Shown here: positions 48,001 through 56,812 of the stretch, piece by piece
Layout of the letters: every line of letters begins with the position of its first letter
Position numbering within the stretch: the first letter of the stretch is position 1
From: Cyanophora paradoxa
Lineage: Eukaryota > Glaucocystophyceae > Cyanophorales > Cyanophoraceae
Direction: 5' to 3'
DNA: 64,000 bases
NCBI GenBank assembly: GCA_004431415.1
Contig: QPMI01000251.1
Span: 42,859-106,858, forward strand
Program-made: the position numbers and the translations under genes
Notes under the pieces: generated by a model
What the model was told of the DNA's origin: nothing
Database searches by the model: none
Seen by the model: only the letters and a program-made list of their open reading frames with translations

Positions 48001-51000
48001 CGGACGCCGCTGAACGGCATCCTCGGCATGCTCGTGCGCCCCCGCCCGCCCCGCCCGGCGCCCGCCGCCGGCCCCGAGCCCCGCGCCGCCGCCGGGCAGG
48101 AGCTGGCGTCGGACTTGGAGCTGCCGGGGGAGGCGGCGGGGTACCTGGCGGCCGCCTCGCGGTGCGGGGAGCACCTCCTCTTCATCGTCTCCGACCTGCT
48201 CGACTTCCAGCGCATGGAGTCCGGCGCCCTCGCCCTCCGCCAGGCGCCCCCGCCCCCCGCCCCGCCCCGCGGGGCCGCCTCAGAGGGACGGGGCGGCAGG
48301 TGGCGCTGGACGTGCGCGAGGTCCTCGCCAGCGCCCTCAAGATGCTCGAGGCCCGCCCCCGCCCCCGCCCTCCCTGCGCGCAGGCGGGGGGCGAGGCGGG
48401 CCGGGGGCGGGCAGGTGCAGGCGGAGGCGAAGGGCGTGGAGCTGCGGGCCGAGGTGGAGGCCGGCGTGCCCGCGGCGCTCCTCTCCGACCCCAACCGCCT
48501 CCGCCGTCCGCCCCCCGCCCCGGCCCCGCGCAGCGCCGCGCTGACGGCCCCGCGCAGAGGTCCTCCTCAACCTCATCGGTGCCGGCCCCCCGCCCCCGCC
48601 GCCCGCCCCTCACCCCGCGCCCCTTCCCCCGCCCCCGCTCCCGCAGGCAACGCGCTCAAGGTCCGTCGGCGGCCCCCGCCGGCGGCCTCCGCCGCCCCCG
48701 CCGGCCCTGAGGCGGGGCGGCAGTACTCGCCGGCCGGCTCGGGCCCCATCGGAGTGCGCGTCGCCCTCGAGAGCGGCGCCGGCGCAGCCGGCACGCCCTC
48801 CCCGAGCGCCCCACCGGAGCCGGCGCGGTGGTCCTCCGCTTCGAGGTCGCCGACACGGGTGCGGCCGGCGGAGCCCCGCCCCCGCCCCCGCCCCGCCGCC
48901 CCTCACCGGCGGCGCCTGCTCGCCCCGGGCGGGCGGCAGGGCTGGGGATCCCGCTGGAGGAGCAGCCGCTGCTCTTCGCCCCCTTCTTCCGCGCCCGTGT
49001 CGAGGGCGGGCCCGACCCGGCGGCACCGGTCCCGCCCCGCCCCGCCGCCCCGCCCCGCCGCGGGGCCCGGGGCGAGGCGGCGGCAGGGCTCGGGCTGGCG
49101 ATCTGCAAGGAGCTCGTGCAGCGCGCGGGGGGGCGATTGGGTGCACCAGCGAGCCCGGGCGCGGCTCCACCTTCCACTTTACCTGGCCCTTCCTCCCCGG
49201 CACGTTTTCGAGCTCGAGCCCCCCGGCCCCCCGCCCCTCCCGCCTGACGCCGGCCCGCAGCCCCGAGGAGGCCCCGCCCCAACGCCGCCGCCGCCCCCGC
49301 GGTGGGCCCCCGCCCCCGCCCGCCCCCTCCTCCCCTCGAGCATGCGCGCGCAGGGCGGCCTTGCAATTGGCGGCGCTGCCGGAGCCCGCCCCGCCGCGCC
49401 TGCCGCCGCTGCAGGCGCTGCCGTCGCCGCGGGGCCCGGCGCCGGTGGAGGAGGCCGCCGCCCGCCGCGTGCTCGTCGTCGAAGGCGCGCCGCGTGCCGG
49501 GCCCCGCGGGGCCCCCGCCGCCGCTGAGGGCGGGGCGGGGGCAGACGACGAGGTGACGCAGCGCGTGGTGGCGGCGACGCTGAAGCGGGCGGGGCACGCC
49601 GCCCTCGTCGCCCGCCACGGCGCCGAGGCCCGCCCCCGCCCCGGCCCCGCGCGGGGAGCGCGGGCGGGGCGCCGACCCTCGCGCAGGCGGTGGAGCTCTT
49701 CGGTGCGGCGGCGGAGGCGGCCCCGCGCGGCGCCCGCGCCTTCGACTGCATCTTCATGGGCCCGCCCCGCCCGCCCCCGCCCCAGGGCCCCGCCCCGCTG
49801 ACGGGCGGCCGCGGGCAGACTGCTCGATGCCGGTGCTGGACGGGTACCGGGCGACGGAGGCGATCCGGGGGCTCGAGGCGGCGCGGGGCCTCCCCCGCCA
49901 CCCCATCGTCGCCTTCACCGCCCACGGCGACGCCGACGGTGAGCGCCGGCCCCCGCCCGGCTCCCCCGCGGGGGCGAGCGGGGCGCGGGGCCCCCGCAGA
50001 CGAGGACCTGTGCCGGCGGGCGGGGATGGACCTCTTCCTCATCAAGCCCGTCCGCCGCGCCGCCCTCCTCGCCAAGGCAGGCGGCGCCCCGCCCCACCCG
50101 CCCCGCGCCCCGCTGTGCTGAGGCTCGGGGCCCCGCGGCCGCAGCTCGCGGAGGCGGTGGCCGGCGGCGCTGCCGGCGGGCCCCTCCCCGCTTTCCCCGC
50201 GGCCGCGCCGGCGCCGCACGCTGTCTCCGCCCCCGCCGCGCTGGCCCCCGCGCCGCCCTCGCCCCGCGGCCGGCCCGCGGGGCCGCTCTCGCGAGCGCCG
50301 GCGAAGCCCTCCTCGAGCCCCCACCCCCGCGGGGCCCCTCCTTCCCCTTCCCCGCCCCCGCCCCCGCCCCCGGCGCGGGCCCCTCCGCCGCGGAGGGAAG
50401 GGAGCCGGCGGGCGAGCAGACCGTCCTCGTCGTGGTGAGCCGCCCGCCCCGCGGGGCCCTGAGCCCAAATTAAAGCGCGGGACCGGCGGGGCCCTCACGG
50501 GGCCGGGAGCAGGACGACGTGGAGATGAACCGGCGCGTGCTCGTCGGCCTCGCCCGCAGGGAGGGCCTCCCCGTGCGGCCCCTCCCCCGCGCTGGCGCCG
50601 CCCCGCCTCGCGCTGGCGCCCGAGGCCTTGCCTGCGGCAGGTGGAGACGGCGGGGGACGGGGAGGAGGCGGTGGCGGCCTTCGCGGCGCGCGCCGCCGCC
50701 GGCCGCCGCTTCGCCCTCATCCTCATGGACATCCAGGCCCGCCCCGCCCCGGCCCGGCCCGCCCCGGCCTGCTCGGTGCGAGGGGGCGGCAGATGCCGCG
50801 GATGGACGGGCGGCAGGCGGCGGCGCGCATCCGCGAACTCGAGGGCGAGCTGCGCCTCCCCGCCCCCACCCCCATCGTCGGTCCGCCCCGCCCCGCCCCC
50901 TCGCCCGCCCGCCGCCCGCACGGCGCCGCGCGCTGAGAGGCGGGGGCAGCGTGCACGGCGTTCAGCGACAGGGGCGCCTCCCTCGAGGCCGGCATGCAGG

Positions 51001-51217
51001 ACCACCTCCAGGCCCGCCCCGCCCCCGCTCCCCGCCCCCGCCCGCCCTGGGCCTGACTCGAGCTCGGCGACCGGCGCAGAAGCCGGTGACGCGCGCGGCG
51101 CTCCTTCCCGTCCTCAGGCGCTACTGCCCCGCCCCGGCCCCCGAGGGGGCCAGCCCCGCGGCCGCCCCGGGGCCCCCCGCGCCCCCAGGGCCGCCCGCGA
51201 AGCTCTCCCCCGCATGA
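45076..51217 (+). CDS. Hybrid sensor histidine kinase with two receiver domains
   Basis: The protein is a membrane two-component kinase in many small exons (the introns supply most of the apparent frame changes). In order: N-terminal signal-anchor ('SIRFLFVLLSVVYIVVATC'); a Cache-like extracellular sensor ('DSTILGIRN', 'ATSTG', 'EPNLNW'); a second membrane segment ('LVVSVAGAVLAGL') with HAMP ('VTRPLAELHAQLE'); HisKA 'FLSTMSHE|MRTPLNGILGM' with His at 47938-47940; HATPase N-box 'RLRQVLLNLIGNALKYS', 'ADTG' and 'GLGLAICKEL'; REC1 with 'VLVVEDDEVTQ', 'FMDCSMPVLDGY' and 'IKPV'; REC2 with 'VLVVDDVEMNR', 'LMDIQMPRMDG' (Asp 50728-50730) and 'QKPV'. The stop is at 51215-51217. The start is the ATG before the first TM; upstream in-frame ATGs (44731, 44920, 44995) are alternatives. 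A G-run at 49127-49133 seems one base short, since 'IGCTSEPGRGSTF' follows in another frame. Confidence 0.9.
45720..45780 (+). repeat. Long poly-C tract in a kinase intron
   Basis: About 30 uninterrupted C residues, preceded by C-rich sequence, lie inside an intron of the kinase gene. The intron begins after 'WRKTLE' with gtcggcc. The exact length is unreliable in any sequencing technology, and the tract could stall polymerases. Confidence 0.8.
47945..47993 (+). other. GC-AG intron splitting the kinase H-box
   Basis: The exon ends ATG TCC CAC GAG A. The intron runs gcgcgccccgcc ... ctcgcgcag, and the next exon is TG CGG ACG CCG. Joining restores His-Glu-Met-Arg-Thr-Pro, the canonical H-box, so a GC donor is required here. 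Similar GC donors follow 'LRQ' (gcgcccc), 'KMLE' (gcccgcc), 'VVE' (gcgcgcc) and 'IFM' (gcccgcc). Confidence 0.85.
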
Positions 51218-51509
51218 CGTGACTCGGTGACGTGACGCGGAGCTCGAACCCGTCGGGGGGAGCCTGGGCCCCGAACTGCTCGCCCATGGCCAGCGCTAGC
51301 TGCCAGGCTGCCGCAGTGCCGCAGTGCAGATAATCGGATCTAGAGCGAGGCTCGTTTCCACCCCCGACTCGGTGACTCAGTGACAGAACAGCCAGGAAAC
51401 ATCTCCCTTATTATTTATCACAGCACTATAATTCTACTACTTTCTCAAGCATCCAAGCTTATTCCATGTTTCATATGCATTAATATTGGCATAATATGCA
51501 GTGCGGCAT
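51218..51509. other. Intergenic region downstream of the kinase
   Basis: No gene was seen. Composition drops from very GC-rich to AT-rich across ~51380. The 15-mer catggccagcgctag at ~51287 also occurs at ~45376 inside a kinase intron. Confidence 0.4.
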
Positions 51510-51916
51510 ATGTCAGATTTTCCTACTGTTCTACCGCCTTTGCCTCCTGCGACTACGTCTTCTAGTTCTGCTGTTAGCTCTGTCTTGTCGTCTTCGTCTA
51601 GATCTTCGTCTTCGACTGTAGTTCCTCGTGCTCGTTCTCCTTATTTGCTGCGTCCCCGTGCTCCTCGTCGTTCTAGTGTGACTAGTACTTCTGCATCGAC
51701 GCCCTTGAGCTCTTCTACTCCTTCTCCTCGTGCTCGTTCTCCTTATCTTTTGCGTTCTTCTGATCGTGTCCTTTCTCGTGATCCCTCTTGATTCTGTATA
51801 TATTTTGTGCTAGTTTACTGTATCTTTGATTTGTGATTGCTTTGTTGTCTTTAATATCACTACCTACGGGGGGTTCGCCCCACCGTAGTCTCTCAAAAAA
51901 AAAATGTCAGATTTTC
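51510..51916 (+). mobile_element. 5'-truncated retroposon with target-site duplication and poly(A)
   Basis: The 13-mer atgtcagattttc is present at 51510-51522 and again at 51904-51916. Between them, the insert (51523-51903) carries a Ser/Pro/Arg-rich open frame ending at 51791 (with 'ARSPYLLR' twice) and an AT-rich 3' tail. At 51864-51888 is a 10 bp stem, CTACGGGGGG pairing with CCCC-A-CCGTAG, closed by a TTCG tetraloop, and then a run of 10 A. A target duplication plus poly(A) at the 3' end with no 5' half is the signature of target-primed reverse transcription (LINE, or a LINE-mobilised copy). No reverse transcriptase remains. Confidence 0.85.
51864..51888 (+). other. 3' stem-loop with TTCG tetraloop in the retroposon
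   Basis: Ten base pairs with one bulged A enclose a TTCG (UUCG in RNA) loop, six bases before the poly(A) run. Stem-loops at this position are recognised by the reverse transcriptases of some LINE families, so this may be the element's recognition signal (inference). Confidence 0.7.
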
Positions 51917-52295
51917 ATTATTATTTCATGTCACAGTGTGCAGACTTTCACATCAGAATATGTTTCTCAGCCTCAGCTAGCTATAGAGTCTCGAGCTCAT
52001 GATCACTGATACTCCCCCGTAGATAGATCATCATCGTAGACTCGTAGAGATAGATCATCTCGGATGAGGATCTCATCACACCGTGGTCACCGGGTGGTAT
52101 TGTGGCCCTGCAGCTGAGGGCCGCGGGCTACCATCGGTTCACTCTCACTCTAGATCTACTGGCCGGGCCCAGTGGCCACTGCACAGTGCCGCTGAGCCAG
52201 TGTGGAAGATGAAGGTCCCTTCCTCGCCAAGACCTCGAGCTCGTCCCCGAGATCTGCCGTGCAGATCATGATCATCGATCATGAGTAACTTAGTA
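51917..52295. other. Intergenic region, nothing recognised
   Basis: The sequence has mixed composition with several short overlapping palindromes (tgatcatgatcatcgatcatga at ~52265-52283). No coding exon was seen. Confidence 0.4.
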
Positions 52296-52405
52296 ACAAG
52301 CGAGTCCCTGCGGAGCAGGAGTGGCCTTGGGTCTTGGGGTCTCAAGACGTGAGGGTGGCCGCTCTTTGTTTTAAAACGGGGTCCCGCAACCGCGCGCGGT
52401 TACGT
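52296..52405 (+). repeat. Dispersed repeat R1, copy 2
   Basis: Same orientation and near-identical to 41577-41687. It differs at scattered positions, for example 'gtctcaagacgtgagg' in place of 'gcttcaaggcgcgggg'. Confidence 0.85.
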
Positions 52406-52429
52406 ATACTGTTGAGAGGACTATGCCGC

Positions 52430-52735
52430 CTACAGCTAGAAGCTTCTAGCTTGGTCTAGCTAGCGCCATGCGCCAGCGATACGTCTGCTGGCTTCGTCGA
52501 CGTCGTATAGCTATGTAGCAACGCCTGCTGGCGCGCGCCGGCGGCGAGCCTGCCAGGCTGGCGCGGCCGGCGAGCCTGCCAGGCTGGCGCGGCCGGCGCG
52601 CGCCGGCGTCCGACGCGTACGGTCGATATCGATCGCGACGTCGGCGCCGGCGCGCGCGGCGCTCAGCGGCTGGCGCTGCTCAGCGCGCGGCTAGCGCTAG
52701 CGCTATAGCTAGCGCTCGATCGTTGATCGCGATCG
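52430..52735. repeat. Palindrome-dense tract with a 27 bp tandem duplication
   Basis: The sequence is almost entirely overlapping self-complementary hexamers (AGCGCT, GCTAGC, GCCGGC, GCGCGC, ATCGAT). Within it, ggcgagcctgccaggctggc is duplicated in tandem (copies at ~52541 and ~52568). No coding exon was seen. Confidence 0.7.
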
Positions 52736-52937
52736 TTTTGCGAACCGACGCGCGGCGATTCCGCCGGCGAAGCGCCTAGTGACTCCAGCCTTCCAGCCGG
52801 GTACAGAGGCTCTTTGCAATTTCCATCGGCGAAGGGGAAGCAAGCTGGAACCAATGACAATCGCGCTTGTCCGTGAATGGGTGAATTGACTTTTTGTGCC
52901 AATGGCGATCAGGCTTGACGCGAACAATTTCGTTCGT

Positions 52938-53114
52938 ACGTGCTGTTAGTGCTTGTTAGATCTAGAGGTGTCGCATTTGAAAAGTAGCCCGGCCATCGTG
53001 TTCCCTAGGGTCGAAAATGGGTACCTAGGTCCAAAAATTTTGACCTGAATCGCATTTTGAATCCACTGACAAGACAGGCACAGACCTAAGGGCCTCTCCT
53101 TTCCCCAAGGCCGA
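52938..53114 (+). repeat. Dispersed repeats R3 and R2, copy 2
   Basis: The segment begins with the same acgtgctgtta as copy 1 and shares ggccatcgtg and related words. It ends with the exact 32 bp R2 match at 53083-53114. R1, R3 and R2 occur in the same order and orientation as upstream of the kinase gene, but are compressed here to 0.8 kb from 1.9 kb. Confidence 0.7.
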
Positions 53115-54097
53115 CTTAGTAAGGGTCAAGAGAACTTCGGAATGGCCCCATGGCCAGCTGCAGTACTATAGCTAGCGCTAGTGCACGTGAAGAGAAAGGA
53201 CGCGCCTGCCGGTCTGACGGTCCGATCGCGAGAGGGGCCGGGGAAGGGGAAGCCCGACGAAATCGTCTGACTCAGTGAGTGGGGTAGGCGCCTCATGATC
53301 ATGATCAGATGAGCTGCTGCAGCTGCTGCTGCTGGTGCTGCTCCGAGGCTCGCCCCTGCCCCTGCTGCAGCTGCCTGCAGCTGCAGCTGTCCGCTCCATG
53401 GCCATGGCCAGCGGCGCATGCGCATCGCGCGCGCGGATATCCCCGGACCGGATCCGGAGCTGGAGCGGCGCGCGCCTCGAGCTCGAGACGATCGATATAT
53501 ATCGCGAGGGCGGCGCCGGCCGGAATTCGAAGGCGCGCGCGCGACGGGAGCAGCGGTAGGATGCGGTTCAGCTAATTATAAGGCTTGTGTTCCTGCGCGC
53601 GGGTCGACGTATATATACGTACGCGTCGCCGAGCTCGACGCAGGTACCGGTTGCGCCGGCCGCGCACAGCGGTACGCGTTTGTATGGGCCCATAGACTTG
53701 GAAGAATTAACGCTTGGTGGTTAAAACTCTGTGTAAAATCGGTAAGTTTGTTACGTCTACAGGTAATTGGTAAGCTCGGAACTTGGACTTGACAATTTAG
53801 CGTACCCCGGTTCCTCGCCTAGGTTGGACTTCGCCGCGGAGCAACAGGCGCAAACCGGCTCCCTGGATCTACAAAAAATAGCCACCGCCTACAAAACTAA
53901 GGTAGATAGATGCTAGATGAGCACAACGGCGCGCTCGCGGCGCATTTGGCACGTTTGTTTTCAAGTTCCCACGTTGCGACGGTTCCCGGCCGGTCTAGTT
54001 TGCAGCTGGCACAACGGTCAAGTTGAAAAAAAGGCGAGAAAACTTTTGAGTTTCCATAAGCTATTAAGTTAATACTGGCTATACGCGATCGCCAAGA
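53115..54097. other. Intergenic region with CAGCTG-rich low complexity
   Basis: No gene was seen. The segment 53305-53410 is built from gctgctgcagctgctgctg-type runs and CCATGGCCATGGCC palindromes, and 53440-53660 is again palindrome-rich (gatatatatcgc, tatatatacgtacgcg). The last ~300 bp are AT-richer and may be the promoter region of the next gene. Confidence 0.4.
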
Positions 54098-54911
54098 TAT
54101 GGTAAATCTAAGTTCCGCGATGCTCGCGGCCCCCGCCAGCGGCGCGCGGCCCCCGGGGCCCAGCAGTTCGGCTTCGCCCCGCCCCTGACCGCCGCGTCCC
54201 AGACCGCGGCGCAGCTGGGGACAACATTGATGCGGCCGACCTTCAGCATCCAGCCCCCGTACGCCCCCTCCCCGGCTACCCACCCCTCCGCCGCCGCCGC
54301 CGCCGCCGCGGCCGCTACCGCCTCGGCGGCCGCCGCCGCCCCCCCGCCCTCGCCGCCGCCGCCGGCGCCGCCCCCGCTGCCCTCGCCACCCCGCCGCCCC
54401 GCCGCCCCGCCGCCGGCGCGACCGGAGCGGGGGGCAGGGGCAGGGCGCCCCCAGCGCAGCGGACGTTCTGGGGGTCGTGGCGGAGTACGGCCTCCAGGCC
54501 GCGGGCCTCACGGGCCCGGGCCTCGCCCCCTCCCCGACGTCTACGCCGGCTCCATGGCCGGGGCCATCAGCCCCGCGGCCGCCGCCGCCCTCCGGGCCTC
54601 CCTCGCCGCCCAGCGCGCCGCCACGGACACCGAGCTGCCCGCCGGCGCCCCGCCGGCCCCGACTGCCCCGACGGGAGCCCCGCCCCCAGCCCTCCCGCCC
54701 CGCGCCCGCCCCGGCCGGAGCCGGGGCGGCCGCCGGCGGAACCCCGGCCTCCCCCCCCTCCGAGCAGAACATCGCCGACATCCTCGGCCTCATCCAGACC
54801 CTCACGGCGCCGGCCGCGGCCGCCGGGTCGGCGCCGCCGGCGCCAGGCACCCAACGTACTAAGGATAAGGTCCTGCGGGGCCTTGCCGCCCTCCTCGGCC
54901 TCGGCGAGTAG
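54098..54911 (+). CDS. Ala/Pro-rich protein of unknown function (splicing unresolved)
   Basis: Three in-frame stretches look genuinely coding: 'FGFAPPLTAASQTAAQLG' then 'LMRPTFSIQPPYAP' and a poly-Ala/Pro run (~54160-54420); 'ADVLGVVAEYGLQAAGL' (~54458-54510) after a plausible gcgcag acceptor; and the C-terminus 'QNIADILGLIQTL' with 'KDKVLRGLAALLGLGE' ending at the TAG at 54909-54911. A further stretch, 'AAALRASLAAQRAATDTELP' (~54580-54640), lies in another frame, so at least two introns or indels are unresolved. The start is uncertain: the ATG at 54098 is directly followed by gtaaat, which could be a donor immediately after the initiator codon. No family was recognised. Confidence 0.5.
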
Positions 54912-55663
54912 AACCGTACCCCGTCCGGCCCCCCGGCCCTCCCCGATGTCGGTTACCGGTTCTTTTCCCTCCCTCGCCTAGCTCGCCAGCAAGTAGCATC
55001 GCCCTCTTATCCCCGCGTTCCGAGCTAGATAGTGGTGGACAGATACCGCAGCATCCCGGCACCGGGCCGGCCCTAGGGCAAGAACCACGTAGTCTAGACC
55101 TGGATTTACCCCTTCCCCTTAGCTTGATGTCGGCGCCTAGCGCCTCCGCACCGCCAGGTCTCTGTCCGTCCCACTGGGCGGGGGGGCCGAATGAGCAATT
55201 TACACCGTGGGGGCGATGCCCTCACCCCTCCTGAAAAAAGTTCCGCGATCGCCAAGAATTAACCTTCCATGTCTATGGCGCCATACAAACGCGTACCGCT
55301 GTGGCGCGCGCGGCACTAGCTATAGTACTGCAGCTGGAGCTCGAGGTGCTTGCGATGCGTGCGGGCGTACGCGTCCCGCTGCAGCTGGGCTCGGCCACGG
55401 CCGGCCCGCGCGCCTGATACGTACGTCAGTCAGGCCAAATGGCGCATGCGCAGCGGCGCAGAGACTCGTAGGGGCGGCCGCGGCGCACCGCGCACGCGGT
55501 CGTCTAGCTGCGCATCCGCTCGGGCTGGCCGGCGGGGCTGCAGCTGGCCAGGCCTGGCCGGGCCTGGCCGGGCTAGCCGGGCCTAGCCGGGCTAGCCGGG
55601 CCTAGCCCGACAACCCGGGTATCGTATTCTCACTTCGTTCGCTTCTTTCCATCTGAACAGCTC
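54912..55663. other. Intergenic region; palindromic GGCCTAGCC tract upstream of NFU
   Basis: No gene was seen. The segment 55550-55612 is a short tandem array of ccgggctagccgggcctag-type units. The region just before the NFU start (55620-55663) is less GC-rich and is the likely promoter and 5' UTR. Confidence 0.45.
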
Positions 55664-56728
55664 ATGATAATGGAAGCCTCCTTCGTGGTTCACGCTCCGG
55701 CTGTCCGCCTCCGCAGCCAGGCCGCATCTTCTTCGAGGAACTCCGCCGCCTGCTGTCGGCACGCCCCGGCCAATGATATCTCCGCGCGCCGAGCCGTGGG
55801 CCCGCGGCGGCTCGCGGTGGAGGAGTCGCGCTCTTTCTTCGCCGGCCGTCAGTTCCTCCGCGCTGCCGTCGCGGTTCGGCCGCGCGCGCTCAACACTACC
55901 GGTGCGCCTTTCCGTGGCTGCGTCGCCCCGGGCCCAGCGTCGCGTGCTAATCTGCTTGCATCTGCGATGCGTGCAGTGAGGATGGCTGCGGAAACGCTGC
56001 CGCTCACGCCCGAGAACGTGGAGATCGTTCTGGATGAGGTGCGGCCTTACCTCATTGCGGACGGCGGCAACGTTCAGCTCGTCGAGATCGACGGGCGCGT
56101 CGTGCGGCTGCAGCTCCAGGTGCTCAAACCGCGGTAGCCGCGGGCCCGGACCGCCTTCGAACCGTGCGGGCGGCAGGGCGCCTGCGGCTCATGCCCGAGC
56201 TCGACGATGACCATGAAGATGGGCATCGAGCGGAAGATGAAGGAGCGCATCCCCGAGGTCGCGGAGGTGAGGCGGCCCCGCGCCGGGGCGGGCGCACCGG
56301 GGCGGGGCGGGCGCTGAGGGGCGGGCGGGCAGGTGGTGAACGTGCAGGAGGCGGGGATGGAGCTCTCGACGGAGAACGTGGACAAGGTGCTGGAGGGCAT
56401 CCGGCCCTTCCTCTCCTCCGAGGGCTCCACCATCGAGGTCGACAAGATCGAGGGCAGCGTGCGCGCCCCGCGCCCCGCGCCACAGCCTCTCCCCCGCGCG
56501 CCGCCGACGGGCGGGGCAGGCGGTGACGCTGCGGATGACCGGCTCGGGCTCCCTCGTCATGTCTCTCCGCATGGAGATCATGCGGTCCGCCCGCCCCGCC
56601 CCGCCCGGCCCCGCCCCGCCCCGCCCTCGCCCCGCCCCGCGCGCGCCCACGCAGCCCCGCGCAGGCGCGTGCAGGAGAAGATCCCCTCGGTCACCCGCGT
56701 CGCCTTCTCCGACCCCGACGCCAAGTGA
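55664..56728 (+). CDS. NFU: NifU-like Fe-S scaffold protein, probably plastid-targeted
   Basis: There are five exons: 55664-56119, 56177-56266, 56333-56458, 56520-56584 and 56665-56728. All are in frame when joined. Residues ~1-105 form a Ser/Arg/Ala-rich leader with one early Phe and no clear signal peptide. The first NifU domain starts at '[19 protein letters not shown]' ('[13 protein letters not shown]') and carries the cluster-binding CxxC in '[18 protein letters not shown]', followed by 'MKERIPEV'. A second, degenerate NifU domain ('[13 protein letters not shown]' ... '[11 protein letters not shown]') lacks the CxxC. This two-domain plan matches plastid NFU1-3 of plants, which pass 4Fe-4S clusters to photosystem I and other plastid enzymes. 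The introns are 57-80 nt and GC-rich. The gene ends 84 bp from the convergent membrane-protein gene. Confidence 0.9.
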
Positions 56729-56812
56729 CCCTCCCACCCGCCAGTCTGTGTGCCCCGCAGGGTACTGCAATGCCAGGCTTCCAATCGCCGCGGGGCGGGG
56801 GCGGCGGGGCGG

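Noticed and set aside
45541-49618. Several minus-strand open frames of 300-490 codons across the kinase gene
   Set aside because: They are Gly/Arg/Ala-rich reverse-complement shadows with no motifs, and the opposite strand carries a complete set of histidine-kinase motifs.
45076-51217. Bacterial contamination as the source of the histidine kinase
   Set aside because: The domains are interrupted by many short spliceable introns with CTGA-type branch points, including within catalytic codons.
51501-51791. A 96-codon Ser/Pro/Arg-rich protein gene
   Set aside because: Its first codons lie in the host target-site duplication, and the rest lies in the retroposon insert. It is the tail of a truncated element, not an independent gene.
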